64,000 nt of DNA from Gonatopus flavifemur (GCA_018340375.1 JAFFJZ010000006.1:16439501-16503500); one strand, 5' to 3'; shown: positions 1 to 11,939, counted from the first letter of the stretch. Notes: generated by a model from the letters alone, not told the origin. A program made the numbers and translations.

Positions 1-808
1 AGGTGGTGAATGCCGTTAATGCAAGGTTCTAACGGAAATGCTCAGTGGGAGATGTATCAGAATGACGGTAAAGAAGTTTTCTCAAAGTTTACAAATACAA
101 AACCTATCTCGAAAAGAGGTCACTTATTGTCGTTGACACTAGGCCCGGAACCAGGTGGCGCTTCATGTTAACATAGCGCTGTAAACATAGATGCGAACTT
201 AACCTTTCAAGTGAGGATATAGTAGCTTCAAGAATATTATACGTGTTAATCTTTTATTGAGGTTATGTTATGAGCTCTAACCCAATCCCTGCGTACCCAG
301 TGTACTATTAGCGACGTCTCGTGGCGAAAGACAGTAAAAGTCCTACTTTAAACCCAGAAAACAAAACGAACGAGTCCACGATCGCTCAATCTGATGGACA
401 TAACGATGCATGATCAATTGACCAATGGTTGTACAATCAGAATGGCTAATGCGTGAATACTATCAATTATTCTACAATCATTGATGCACAACAGTTGCAG
501 TAGTCTTCAATGCATGCATCATCCCAGCAAACACGACTGCTGGTGTTTCAAAGGGCCAATGACGGCTCTTTACTGGCATTGCAGGGCCATCAGCGGCCCA
601 TTGGAACCCCATTAACCATTGTTTGTAGGGATTGGTCAGTAATGTGTTATTAACTTATCATATAGTTAATTGTAAAATCTTGAACGACTTCAAAGTGTCC
701 ATGATTGTACAATCATGGAACCACTTTGTTTTCTGGGAAGTGGCAGTGGCATAGGGCTGGTTCTCAGAGTACACTTACATCGAAGAAAGAACATTAATTC
801 CATCTTAC
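1..808 (-). other. Start of intron 2 of the integrin alpha gene
   Basis: Begins with the donor GTAAG at 808-804 on the minus strand and runs out of the window at position 1. Apart from a short palindromic repeat at 542-610, nothing recognisable is seen. Confidence 0.85.
542..610. repeat. Short palindromic repeat, GGCGTTTCAAAGGGCC family, copy 1
   Basis: About 70 bp. It begins GGTGTTTCAAAGGGCC and ends GGCCCATTGGAACCCC, which are imperfect reverse complements. A second copy lies at 61137-61211. Probably a tiny non-autonomous element. Confidence 0.6.
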
Positions 809-927
809 CTTCGTCATCGAAGTGTATGAGATCACAGGCATCCCTCAGAATATCGCATCTGTAAACGGCACCACCCCTATACACCCCAGGTTGGATGGTT
901 TCGGCGGTAGGAGCCCCGACGATCGCC
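809..927 (-). CDS. Integrin alpha chain, coding exon 2 (rest of FG-GAP repeat 1)
   Basis: Second coding exon of the same minus-strand gene. Seen: acceptor tttatgtttcag before 927, and donor GACGAAG|gtaag after 809. The 119 bases hold one base completing a split Trp codon, 39 codons (protein residues 62-100) and one base of the next codon (phase 2 in, phase 1 out). The peptide begins AIVGAPTAETIQPG, continues RGGAVYRCDI and ends IHFDDE. These match the VGAP...QPG...GGAVY.C...C...FD.G pattern known from integrin alpha propeller blade 1. The two cysteines (exon codons 24 and 31) fit the conserved early disulfide loop. Following exons must lie to the left of the window. No stop, frameshift or degraded splice site is seen. 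Confidence 0.95.
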
Positions 928-2180
928 CTGAAACATAAATCATTAAATTTACATGCACACTCTTTTCATGTTTCTCCTCCTTTTTCTCCCCTCTCTCTGA
1001 ATGCGACAATGCGTTAAGATCATTTCGCGAATGGCAATAGAGTTTATCGTGTTACAAAGGTTATCTCTGTGACATCGATTACGTTGTGACGCTTCGGAAA
1101 GAATCAAAAGGAAGAAATGGAAAAGTCACAAAACCACGTTACGTTGATTTTTCGATACAAAACTGCGATATACACGGTATACACGTATCCACGTTTACAC
1201 TTGTACATTTTGCAAGATCGAGGTCAGTGGTCATGGTCTATTTTTATCAGTGGCGTCGTAACGCACCAACTGATTCAACTTTTAGCTATTAAAATTAGTC
1301 CTATATACGTGTGGGGATGCTCGTACGTGTACCTGTTTTGATGATAGCACACTATACCACGTCCGCTTCCACGCCAAGTGAAAAAAATGAACACTGTACT
1401 CAAATTAGTTGGAAGGTTGATTTAGTTCCTGGAATTTCGCTGATCTTATTTGATGATTCAAGCGCAATGGAGTCTCGAAAAGATAATGCAGAATTCAAAC
1501 GGTTATCTTCCACGTGATTAATTTTAATTTATGATTAATATAAAACTAATGTGAAATGTAAGTAATCGCAGGGTGTGTCTTGTGGAATAAATGAAGGTTC
1601 CATTAACTCAATGAAATTCACGGATGTATTAAATTCAAACGCATAAATTTGATTCAAAGGCAAAATATTTTAGATTCGTCCAATCTAAATTCGTTAGAGA
1701 ATTATTTCGACAAACAAAACCTAAAAGTATTTACACTGATAATTTTTGTCCAACACATAACATTTTATGCAATGATAACATTTGTGCACGTTTGATTGAT
1801 TGACATAGAAATTGTACACGAGATATTTTACAAGCTTTAAAAATGTAATCAACAAAAATTGTACACATATTTGTTGATGCACGATCAGAAAATAAAATTC
1901 ATCGGTGTATAATTATTGTACTTCTCATCTAATTCATAGTAATTATTCAATAAAACGAAAAAAATTTTTCATATGAATTTCATTAGGTGTACAATCCTTA
2001 TACACCAATTAATGATATTTTTCGTCCGTGCATAAAAACATGTGTACGATTTTTGTGAATCACTTTTTTTTTCAAGCCTGAAAAATATTTAGTCTACAAT
2101 TTTCTTATCGAATAATTTCACGTGCACCGAAGCTTATGTGTTAAATATGAGGTATTAAAAACAAATTATTAGTGTAGATA
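928..2180. other. Intronic stretch without recognised features
   Basis: Unique-looking AT-rich sequence next to exon 2. The short open frames on the plus strand at 1086-1517 have no recognisable domain. Nothing supported. Confidence 0.5.
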
Positions 2181-2839
2181 CCCAGGTAGGAATTAACAAA
2201 TGGCCCAAGCTTGGTGAAAGCTTGGGATGATAACCTCGTGCCAGGCTTGGTACTCAATATTGGGCCGGAATGCAATGCCAAGCATGGCCCAAGGTCTCAT
2301 GATATATGTATTATGAGTATTTTGGAGCTTGGCTCATACGATTAAACCGGACCTGGCCCAAGTTGTGTACATTAATTAACTTTTGCCATGCTTCAACCTG
2401 ATTCTTCAAACATACTTTTGGGAGAGAAAAATGACGGCATTTCTCATGCCATCCCTGGTAAAAATCACAAACATGGAGATGTGGCATAAGTTCTCAAATA
2501 AACATTAGTTGTAGATTGGCCCAATATTGGTTCACCATGCTTGACAGTTTGATATTTTGCCAAGCTTCAACCACTTGTTGTAATGACATTCCCTACGAAA
2601 CGTGGTATAGATTCTCAAATAAAAAATGGTTTAATATTGGGCCGATATTGGTTCGCCATGTTTGGCAGCCCAATATTTTGCCAAGCTTGCACCAGTTGTC
2701 ATATTGGCATTTCCTATGAAACCCGGTATGGTTTTTAGAATGAACAACTATTGTATATTGGACCAATATTGGTTCGCGATGCTTGGCAGCCCAGTATTTT
2801 GCCAAGGATGGGCCAGTTATCAATATTGACATTTCCTAC
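2181..2839. mobile_element. MITE, CCCAGGTAGG family, copy 1
   Basis: Begins CCCAGGTAGGAATTAAC. The interior is built from many short inverted motifs (GGCCCAAGCTTGG, CCAATATTGG, TGCTTGGCAGCCCA). The right terminus is partly lost (tttcctacac instead of TTCCTACCTGGG). Near-identical copies occur at 7123-7793 and inverted at 25455-26169. No transposase frame is seen. Confidence 0.75.
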
Positions 2840-4131
2840 ACTTTTGGGTTTCATTTTTCGTGTACAATCGATACGTGTTCGATTCTTATACGTGCATAAA
2901 CCATACCCTGTCATTATTTCTACCCACCAGTCAGAGAATCAAAAATCAGAAGAAGAGCGATAAAGAAATCGATTCGATGAGTCAAGATTGAACTTCACGG
3001 CTTTTAAATTCCATTGAATTCTCGATGTAATGGAAATAGTATATGAGGAAATGGATATATCTCATTACATCATGTCTTTCATTTCCGATTTTCAACTCGG
3101 ATAATTTCAACTGGTGATGTGAAAGGAGTGTAATAAATTACACATCGACGTTCTTCCAATCACGGTAATAGCTCACAACGCGTTTCGAATCCATCGAATG
3201 GAGATCGAACAGAGTACCCACGATACTCGTTAGGGAAAGGAAAAAAGGGGAGAAAGAATTAAAGAAAAAAACAAAAAAATACGCAACCGTGCTTAAAGCA
3301 GGTGGTAGTTCTTTAAGTCAATAATGGTAATAGGCAATTTGGCACGAGGAGCGTAGGTCATTAAACTAATTACAGGTGTCAAGGTCCTTATTATATTCAC
3401 GCTAGCATTTAATTCGATCATACCCGAATAGTATCTTGTCTTGTCTTGTCTTGTCTCGTCTCGTTAAATCAAATGATGATGAACGAACGAATGAAACGTG
3501 TGAATGAGATTCTCTCGTTGTCTATCTTGAAGATCGCTGGAATGTTCTTTTTAAATTATATACGTGAGAAATAATTTTTTTGTTTGACACGTCGTTCGTT
3601 CGGATGTGATGATTTGATTTCATATATCTTCTCTTCATTCGTAACTTGTAATTTTGTCCTGAGTTGAATAGATCTGAGAGGAGTGAAAATATTTGCACAG
3701 AGTATTACTTGGACTACGGTTTGGTTGATTAATTAGGACGAAAAGTAGAAGAGTTTGGAAGATATATAATGAACGTGTACAGGTAAGAACGACCTCGATT
3801 AGGAATTCTAAACTCGTTACGAGATGATTGACGATATGGGAATCTAGCCAGAATAGAAAAAATCAAATATGTTACGATAGGTGGACGATCACTTTAAAAA
3901 CAAATTCTTCTGTAAATTCACTTTTTTGCTGAATTTCGATTAAATTTCGGAGCGTATTCTAAAAATTCAGGCAAGTTTATTAAAATTCAGCAAAATATTC
4001 CTGAAAATTCATTAAAAAAGTGGCTGTAAACAATTACAGTGTAGAGAGTAGTTCCTACACTGAAAGAATTCTGTTTCAAAAATTCCTGTAATCAAAGGAC
4101 AAGTGAAAATTCTTCAACAAATTACCGTGCA
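2840..4131. other. Unique intronic block with possible regulatory sequence; TTGTC microsatellite at 3435-3463
   Basis: No gene is seen. The stretch 3290-3430 is non-repetitive and contains AGGTCA, TAATTA, CAGGTG and TCAAGGTC motifs within about 60 bases (3350-3400), which resemble nuclear-receptor, homeodomain and E-box sites. Such short matches are weak evidence. A TTGTC tandem run follows. Confidence 0.3.
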
Positions 4132-4689
4132 CACGGAAAGAAAAAAATAGTTGCAGCACTCTACTTAAATAGTCGATTTTCGACCATCCACTTAAGTAGT
4201 TGCTGCAGCTGCTTAGTAGTCGAGACAAGTAACTCGATAGTTGCACTAACTAACGTAAATATCTGAGGTATTTTGAATTAGTTGAGACAACTAACGTGTT
4301 ACTTGTCCTGACTACTGAGTAGCAGCAGCAACCACTTAACCCTCAGTTACCCCACGGGGGTCTAAAGGGAACGAAAGGTTTTTGAAAATCTGACCTCTGT
4401 TCATAGGGGTGGAGAGGTACGATTTATAACCAGGACAAGAATCAAGCTTAAGAACCATAGTACAAAGCTTTATTTAGTTGATTGCAAAGCACACCGAAAG
4501 GTTAACGAGAACATACGAAAATACGTCCCAGACTGCACAACGTGCCACTGGAACGTTTATGGAAGGTTTATAGAACGTAGATGAGGTTTCCTGAACGTTC
4601 AGAAAACGTCCCAGAGGCACATTGTGCTGTTAGGGGTGAGGTAACTGAGGGTTAAGTAATTAGTTGAGTTAATTCTTTTTGTTCCCGTG
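4132..4689. mobile_element. MITE, CACGGAAA/AGTTGC family, copy 1, split by a piggyBac-like insertion
   Basis: Left end CACGGAAAGAAAAAAATAG, right end TTCTTTTTGTTCCCGTG, with an internal AGTTGC/GCAACT palindrome and CTTAGTAGTC motifs. Interrupted at 4340-4651. A second copy at 45033-45780 is interrupted by a different element. Confidence 0.7.
4340..4651. mobile_element. piggyBac-like non-autonomous element with TTAA target duplication
   Basis: Element of 312 bp with terminal inverted repeats CCCTCAGTTACC ... GGTAACTGAGGG, flanked on both sides by TTAA (4336-4339 and 4652-4655). A TTAA duplication and CCC-starting ends are hallmarks of piggyBac elements. No transposase frame remains. It sits inside another MITE, so it is younger than its host. 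Confidence 0.8.
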
Positions 4690-4850
4690 CAGCCTGTGAA
4701 AATGAGTGAATTTTTGAACAGTTGAAAGTGGTATTTTCTTCGAACTTTACAAAATGCACAGTGATATTTTTGAAATTTCCTACTTGTCCCTCAATCACTG
4801 AAATTTCACAGTAATTTCTATGCATGAAAATCGAGTGAAATGAGTTTATA

Positions 4851-5095
4851 CACTGAGAAAAAAATTTCTTCGAACCAAATAAATAGTTTATTAGTCCTCC
4901 CTCCATAAAATATTTCTTAGGATTAATGAAATATTTAATCGAATCGAATACTGGAATGCTTGCCCCAAATAAATTGGTCTTCCAAATAGATAATTTATTC
5001 GCCACAAAGTAATCAGTTCTTGCATCTAATTGAATATTCAATTTCTACAAATAAATATTTTATGTAGAGAGGACAAATAAATATTTTTTCCAGTG
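4851..5095. mobile_element. MITE with CACTGAGAAAAA ends
   Basis: Left end CACTGAGAAAAAAATTTC; right end AAATATTTTTTCCAGTG is its approximate reverse complement. The central AT-rich part repeats CAAATAAATA motifs. Related ends occur at 21368-21456, 31576-31778 and 35385-35624. Confidence 0.55.
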
Positions 5096-5539
5096 TAATC
5101 ATAATTCATTAAGAAAGAAAAATTCTTATTTTCACTATGGAAATATATCCTCGAAGTACATCGAATGAATGTTGTTACACCCGTTGTGTACATAAAATAT
5201 CTTCGCAGTAAAAGTGATTCATGTAAATGAACCACGTATAAGTCAAACACATTGATACGCATGAATAATTTCATTTAATACATATCTTTATGTTTTTCAA
5301 AGTTACTTCAGGGTTCAGAAAACAACATAAATTATTCATATATACGAGAGAACATATCTGTAGCCTCGCTTAGTTTCATTGATCTACTTTGCGTATTAGG
5401 TGAGTATCAAGGTTCAAAGGATTCGACATATAAAGAAGTAGAGAATATTACCAGAGATGGAAGATCTTTTATATTGTAATTGAAATCTAAAGCTGGCAGT
5501 CGTAGAGCTATTTGAGCAAAATTCGCATTAGTTGAATTG

Positions 5540-6056
5540 AAGGGTTATATACAGTCAAGAGGCGCAAAAAAACCGATTTTTCAAGAATTTTTCCTGAAAA
5601 GACAGTTAAATCGATTAATGTAAAAATTTGTACACTTATTGAGATAACTTTCAACTGTATTTTAACATTTTTTATTTGTAAAAATAATAATTTTCAGAGC
5701 TGTTATAGCTGATCTCCAGCAGCTCCTCTCAAAACAAAGCGCTTTGCGGTGACCACGATATCTCGGGACTGAATCTTTTACAATGAGAAAACCAAACGGA
5801 TTCCGTTAAAGGAATGTATAATGTAGTAATTAATCGAAGGAATAAGCAAAATAACATTTTTTTACAAAAATGGCGGCTTCTAAAAAGAAAAAATCGATTT
5901 TTCACCAAAATTTCGCCTTAAATTGTTCATAAAAAAAATTCATCGGTGAGACAAGCTTGTGTTAAAATCTTGTGTGTACTTCAATGTGTGTACATTACAA
6001 AAATGAAACAAACAAAGAATCGATTCTTTGAAAATTTTAACTGTATATAACCCTTT
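5540..6056. mobile_element. Non-autonomous element with AAGGGTTATATACAGT ends, copy 1
   Basis: Begins AAGGGTTATATACAGTC and ends ACTGTATATAACCCTT, so about 515 bp with inverted ends. The interior includes GTGACCACGATATCTCGGGA. A second, inverted copy lies at about 55990-56555. Confidence 0.7.
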
Positions 6057-7122
6057 AACAAAATCAAAACAACTGTATCACTTTAGTTGGAATTCACTGT
6101 AAAAAATTTTAGGAGTAATTCTACCAAATTTTCATGGCAACAAGATACAATTACATGATACATGAGTTCAACGAAAATTTAGTTGGCTCAACTACGCCAG
6201 GAGGTTGAATACGTTCAACTAAGTCTGGGAGTTGAATTGAATCATTCACCGAGTTGATTGAGTCAACTACGTAAATGATTGAAGCAACAAAGAATGGTTT
6301 CCGTCAACTGTCTGAATACATTTGACATAAATCAATGCAGAATTGATTAGATTCATTAGATGCTTGATGTACCATCTTACATTTTTGTGTTAAATGCATG
6401 TAACAATTGATTCGAAATTTTCAATTCTCTGAATAATCTCGGATTTTCTCTTCAATCGTTTTTTGAGTGTCGTTTAACCAATTCTATACTCATTTGCAAT
6501 AAATTTCCAAGAGAATTCGATGAATTTCATAGTAGTTGATGTCCAATGTACAAATAACGAAAAAGAAACAAATAATAAATTCCGATCTCACAAACAATGT
6601 GTGGTGATGACACTGGGGCGAGGGTGGAGACTCTCTTCTCCTCCAAAGTTTGAAGCCCTAACGAGAATCGAACCTACCTCGAATCAAGCTCGCGCTTCAA
6701 CTGACGTAGCTATACGCCGATTTACGATTCTCAAGATATAAAATGAAAGTCTTTCTCAAACCCTGTTGGTATCTTGTACCTCGTCATTGGAAATAACAAC
6801 TAATTTCAAATACATTCTTATAAAATGCTTCAGTATGTCTGTTGGAATGTATCTCTATTGAATATTTCCTGAGATTGAAAAATATGTAGAATTAATATAA
6901 AAACATCGGAAAATTGTTCTATAGCTAAGTTTCAATAGAATTCTCATTGAGAATGATATTTTACAGACGAGATAATGTAAAAATGAACAATTGGCTGAGC
7001 ATCTGATTGCCCTGGATCAAACAACTGAGTACAATGGGATAACCAATTATTTTAATTCTATTAACGATCTGAAGTTTGTAAGCGGGAAACATTGTTTGTC
7101 CATTCCACTATCCACGTGGGTT
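6057..7122. other. Intronic stretch with AGTTGACTCAACT motifs
   Basis: Positions 6100-6330 hold repeated GTTGA/TCAAC words typical of a decayed MITE. A tRNA-like segment is at 6655-6730. The rest shows nothing recognisable. Confidence 0.4.
6655..6730 (-). repeat. tRNA-derived SINE head
   Basis: The minus strand reads TATAGCTACGTCAGTTGAAGC (pol III A-box-like) followed about 35 bases later by GGTTCGATTCTC (B box). The anticodon arm does not fold well, so a SINE or tRNA relic is more likely than a working tRNA gene. Confidence 0.5.
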
Positions 7123-7793
7123 CCCACGTAGGAATTAACAAATGGCCCAAGCTGGGTGAGAGCTTGGGATGATAAACTCGTGCCAGGCTTGGTACTCAAT
7201 ATTGGGCCAGAATGCAATGCCAAGCATAGCCCAATGTCTCATGATATATGTATTATGAGTATTTTGGAGCCTGGCTCATACGATTAAATCGGACCTGGCC
7301 CAAGTTGTGTATATTAACTTTTGCCATGCTTCAACTTGATTCTTCAAACATACTTCTTGGAGAAAAAAATGACGTCATTTTTCATGCCATCCCTGCCAAA
7401 CTCTACTGGTGCAACTCTGTAAAAATCACAAACATGGAGATGTGGCATAAGTTCTCAAATAAACATTGGTTGTAGATTGGTCCAATATTGGTTCACCATG
7501 CTTGACAGGTTAATATTTTGCCAAGCTTCAACCACTTGTTGTAATGACATTCCCTACGAAACGTTGTATAGATTTTCAAATAACAAATGGTTTAATATTG
7601 GGCCGATATTGGTTCGCCATGTTTGGCAGCCCAATATTTTGCCAAGCTTGCACCAGTTGTCATATTGGAATCTCCTATGGTTTCTAAAATGAACAACGGT
7701 TGTATATTGGACCAATATTGGTTCACGATGCTTGGCAGCCCAGTATTTTGCCAAGCATGGGCCAGTTGTCAATATTGGCATTTCCTACCTGGG
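7123..7793. mobile_element. MITE, CCCAGGTAGG family, copy 2
   Basis: Left end CCCACGTAGGAATTAAC, right end GGCATTTCCTACCTGGG; 671 bp. Very similar to the copy at 2181-2839 over its full length, with the same GCTTGGCAGCCCA subterminal repeats. This copy keeps an intact right end. Confidence 0.8.
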
Positions 7794-8480
7794 TTGGTTC
7801 ACTTTTTGAAGTCTTCTGGACGTTTCAGCGACATGACTCAAGTTCTGCACGTCTTGATCTCTGGGGAATAGGTTTTCATATGTTTAGAGAAACTTCATTT
7901 TTAGTGCACTCGAATACGTTCCCGGTACGTTCTTTTCATCTGACACGGAACGTTCATATGATGTTTTCCAAACGCACTTTCATGGAAACTAACCTTTACA
8001 AACATATGTGTAGTATCGCAGAACGTCATCGACACCTCTATTCAACACGTTCCCAAAACTTCGCTAGGTGAACATGGATAGAACATAACGGGACATTTAT
8101 GCGACGTTCTTAGAACATCCTGGGATCTCATTTGAACGTTCTCTGTGTGAGCAAGTACGTTTTGCGAATGTTTAGAAAACCTCCCGATGCTATCCGGGTA
8201 TAACTTTGTACTTCCTTCCCAAGCGTGTATTGCCTACAATGACAATGGGTCCCAGACTGGGTCCATCCTCTTTAACCGAGTATTGGGGAGTGACGATAGG
8301 GCCCTTGTTGGCTGAATCTTGGCCCTGTTGTGCTTTGAATTTATATCCCGAGCACGTGTGTACAATCATCAGCGTGTATGAATTTTGGTCCCACTTTGAT
8401 CCAGTCTTGGGCCCATATAGGCACGATGGGACTCAACACTAGGCCAAAGTGGGGCTGAAATTCATGCCCGCTGGGGTAGA
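7794..8480. repeat. Decayed palindromic repeats (GAACGTTC-rich, then GGGTCCCA-rich)
   Basis: About 7900-8170 is rich in ACGTTC/GAACGT words, as in the elements near 53.7 and 55.5 kb. About 8200-8480 carries GGGTCCCAGACTGGGTCC and its inverse GGTCCCAC...GATGGGACT. Both look like MITE remnants; exact ends are unclear. Confidence 0.4.
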
Positions 8481-9788
8481 ATTCAAAGCAATTTTCCAAT
8501 TTCAAAAAAAAAAAGGAAGGGCTTAGATTGGGCCCGCCGTTAATACACACTCGGGTTATTATACCGCATATCGACTGCGAGAAGAGTTGTGGTAATCTGT
8601 CGCATAAATATATTAATTTTCACTAACAAAATTTTCTCCGTGAGGGCAAAAGCTGATTTTAAAAATTCTACCCATTCTCAACAGCAATTTACAACAAAGA
8701 CGATAACTTTTTCGAAGAATCGACACCCAAAAAGCAGAATAATTCTTGTAAAAGAAAAAAATGATGATCCATTAGATAGAAATCGACATGAACAATCAGG
8801 TTCGAAATAACGAATGAGAGTCGGAGAAGGTCAATCCCCATATCCCACTGATTATTCGTGTTTCTTTCACTCGATCCGTGACGTTGCCCGTCGCCTCCAT
8901 TGACGATGAGAAGATAATGAGTATCGGGTAACACGTACACGTCTCATTCACTCGATTCATAATAATTATTTTAATCATAGATTTTCTCGGAGCGCATAAT
9001 TCAATTCCACGTAGGAAGGAAGGAGTTGTTTTCTCCTCTTCGTTTCTCTTTTCTTCCATTGATACAACATCGCCGTTAAGCGCCATACCGAGAACACGAA
9101 TAATAAACGTGACGTGAAAATCCCATGTCCAATATACCCAATCGCCCAGAGCAAGACAACCTTGGCACACTCTTGCTTCTAGGTTGCGTTGCAACAGTAT
9201 ACGTGATGTAGGTAGAGTCGCGATTGTTTCTGTGGTAGTGGTATTTACACGCATACGCGTGTTCGATACACCTCGGTTGGAAACATTGAAGAGTGGTGTG
9301 GGGAGTCGATTATGCAAGTTATGTAAGCGATTCATAAAGTTTACACATACGGTAGGCCGTATAAGGAAATCAACGGTTGCCGCAAACACTCTTGTTCTGA
9401 TATGTTTTTTTTTATATACCCATTATACGAGGGGAGTTTACGTGTGCGTTTATAGGTTCATACATCTCAGGTATATTACCAGATGATAGACGTCCCTCGT
9501 AAATTCTTCGAGATACGATTGAGATATTAATTTCATATATTTCATGCGGGACTTATGATATATATATACTTTTCTTCCCAACTACGTCGGGGAAACATCG
9601 ATTCATTCATTTTATTTCAACTGGTTCGTAGATTCTCGTTAATGAAATGTCGAATGTTGTTCGAGCAGAACCTTTTTAAAGCTTCATTCAATCCTACGCG
9701 TTTTGTGAGAGATACTCTTTAATGATAAGTCGATTTGTCTTTCAGAGTTCCAATGAAGCTTCTCGAATAAAAATGCCAGGTTGGCAAG
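8481..9788. other. Unique intronic block; unrecognised 197-codon minus-strand frame at 8796-9389
   Basis: Non-repetitive sequence of higher complexity than its surroundings. The longest open frame in the window lies here on the minus strand. It has no recognisable domain, signal sequence or family motif, and plus-strand frames overlap it. I do not call it a gene. It may be a regulatory block. Confidence 0.3.
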
Positions 9789-9919
9789 ACGAAAAAAATA
9801 ATGTAGCTCCTGCGGCTAAATTTTAGTTAGGACAGCAAAAAAATTTGCCTCCACAGCTGATTTGATGGCTGTCCATGTCCGTGCTAGCCACTCCGCTGTT
9901 GCACCTGAATTATTTTTTC
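9789..9919. mobile_element. Decayed TTTAGCTGCAG-family MITE
   Basis: Contains GTAGCTCCTGCGGCTAAATT and TGGCTGTCCATGTCCGTGC, the interior words of the family seen intact at 12456, 48247, 48595 and 57381. The ends are degraded. Confidence 0.55.
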
Positions 9920-10009
9920 TTTGAATCATCTATAAATATTGTATTCAGAATATTGGAAAAACAATCTATCCCGATAGGAATTTTGTTTATCTGATTCTAT
10001 TGGCTATCT

Positions 10010-10625
10010 CCATAGAGATGGCAATCTCTCCCATACCAATCCTTGTCTCAAAGATATCTCAGAATAAATTCAAGATGTCATGTGCAACACTGGTGCACAA
10101 TTTATCTTTTAGATATCTGAAACATCTCTTCCCGGAAGACAAGTTTTAGATCTCAAAAATGCCTTGGAGATATCTGGTAAGAAGTGTTCAGGCGTTGTAT
10201 GATAGATATCTTCGAGATATGAATTGTTATGTGGACCATTTGCCGCGGCGGCGATTTTTTAGCTGTGGAAGGGAAAAATGTCGACTCTTTCAGCAACATT
10301 TGTGTGACATTCTGTATATAATACTAAAAAATTTGTTGTCCTCCGATCAATCATGTTGCTCTATTGGCAATCCAATTAGCTATGATAGCAACCCACATAG
10401 CATGCAGTTCTTGGAGATATCTAAAAAAATACTCAACTGAGAGATCTTCAAGAACGTTCTTGAAGATTTCTTAAAGATATCTTCCAGAAGTGTTGGGAAG
10501 ACATCTTGTAAAAGATTTCTAAAAGATGTCTTGATTCAAGACATCTCCAACACGACCATGCAAGATATCTTAAAGATATCTTTTAGAAGCGTTTGAAAGA
10601 TATCTTCTTGGAAGACTTTAACAAG
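10010..10625. repeat. AGATATCTT repeat cluster 1
   Basis: Dense, irregular occurrences of the self-complementary word AGATATCT and variants (AAGATATCTT, GAAGATATCTTC). Related clusters lie at 11590-11800, 28130-28200, 42720-42830, 43035-43260 and 44430-44540. Confidence 0.6.
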
Positions 10626-11129
10626 ATATGTTTAGAAGGATAGATTGTCAGCAAGTTTAGGTTATGAATTGACATGCATGACACTTGGAATCTGCCTTTG
10701 ATTATAATCGAATTACACATGTGATAAATCCGTTCACAAATCGGAAGCTTGAAAAATCTATAAACATGCCAAGAGATTTTAAATTCTGCAAAAATTACGA
10801 TTTTGTAACCTATTAATACCCGTGCTGGAATTAAAAAATCTTCAAGACACAAATATTTTACAAATTACTGAACTTTTTACCCTCAATTTTATATACAGCC
10901 TTCAAGTAAATTCCAAAAAATTCTCATTCATACTCATTGATAAGTTATTCTTCAATAACGTTGGGATAGGAATAATTTAGAAAGAATCTGTGGTATCCAC
11001 GACCAACTCATCTGATATCCATTTATATAATAACAGTTTTTTTCAAAAGATCACTCCTACTCTGAGAATGTACATCATTAACACGATTTCGCTGTGTTAT
11101 ATTGACAATCATGAGTACCAAAACCAAAC

Positions 11130-11194
11130 TGTCTCTATAGCTCAGATCACTAAAGCGTAAGTACATCGTAAGATACGCGGGTTCGATTCTCGCA
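11130..11194 (+). repeat. tRNA-derived SINE head, interrupted by a hAT-like MITE
   Basis: TATAGCTCAGATCACTAAAGC (A box) is followed by GCGGGTTCGATTCTCGC, which folds as a T arm (GCGGG/CTCGC) with the B box. A hAT-like MITE inserted right after it, duplicating TTCTCGCA. Downstream sequence resumes at 11451. Confidence 0.55.
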
Positions 11195-11442
11195 CAGTGT
11201 CCTCAGATTTGACTCGCAAACGTTAAACACACAGATGCGACTGTACATCCGTGTGAAAAAAGGGAGGGTACGGTTGCGTGCGCAACCTAGCATGCTTTCT
11301 CTATTGCTCATAGAATATTTGATGGGAGAGCGAAGGAGAAAGCATGCTAGGACGCGCGCGCAACCATACCCTCTCTTTTTTCACACGGATGTACAGTCGC
11401 ATCTGTATGTTTAACGTTTGCGAGTCAAATCTGAGGACACTG
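11195..11442. mobile_element. hAT-like palindromic MITE with 8-bp target duplication
   Basis: 248 bp. Ends CAGTGTCCTCAGATTTG ... CAAATCTGAGGACACTG; the arms pair over about 105 bases each with few mismatches. Flanked by TTCTCGCA at 11187-11194 and again at 11443-11450. CAGTG ends and an 8-bp duplication fit the hAT superfamily. The near-perfect hairpin indicates a recent insertion. Confidence 0.88.
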
Positions 11443-11589
11443 TTCTCGCAACCTCGAAAATTGAGATAAAGTAAACTTCATAGGAGTGCGAGAGCGACAA
11501 AGACAAATATGGGGGGAGGAGGAGGGGGGGAAGAGAAAAGAAGAGGTTAGAATTTTTTTCGTGAATAAATTCAAGTTTCTTCCAAGACA

Positions 11590-11800
11590 TTTTCATGAAT
11601 TTTGCTAGACATCTTCAAGAAATCTTGAAGAACTTTTAGATTTCTTAATTTCTTCTTGGAGATATCTTAGAGAAGTCTCCGAGACAACTTTTAGAAATCT
11701 ATTCATGTTGCATAAGACATCTTTTCGTATTCTTCAAGACTTCTTGTACTTTTGGAAGATATCTTTTAGAATTCTGAAAGACATCTTCGTGTCTGTTTGG
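11590..11800. repeat. AGATATCTT repeat cluster 2
   Basis: Words such as CTTCAAGA, AGATATCTT and AAGACATCTT recur in irregular spacing, as at 10010-10625. Confidence 0.5.
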
Positions 11801-11939
11801 AAAATTTTTAGTTAGGTTAGCGAAAAAAATTTACTATTCTATATACTACTGTGTCCAAAAAGCAAGGTGACATTTGAATTTAAATTCTGTGCGCGAATGT
11901 ATTTGGGAAGGTGCTCTTATTTTCAGGTCAATAAACCCT

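Noticed and set aside
690..808. Continuation of the exon 2 frame past GACGAAG
   Set aside because: A strong donor GTAAG lies at 808-804 and the sequence beyond loses integrin similarity, so it is intron read-through.
5761..5830. FGFL peptide on the minus strand as an FG-GAP exon
   Set aside because: It lies inside an element present twice (also near 56.3 kb) and has an upstream in-frame stop.
11130..11194. Functional tRNA gene
   Set aside because: The anticodon arm and acceptor stem do not pair properly and a MITE interrupts the 3' end.
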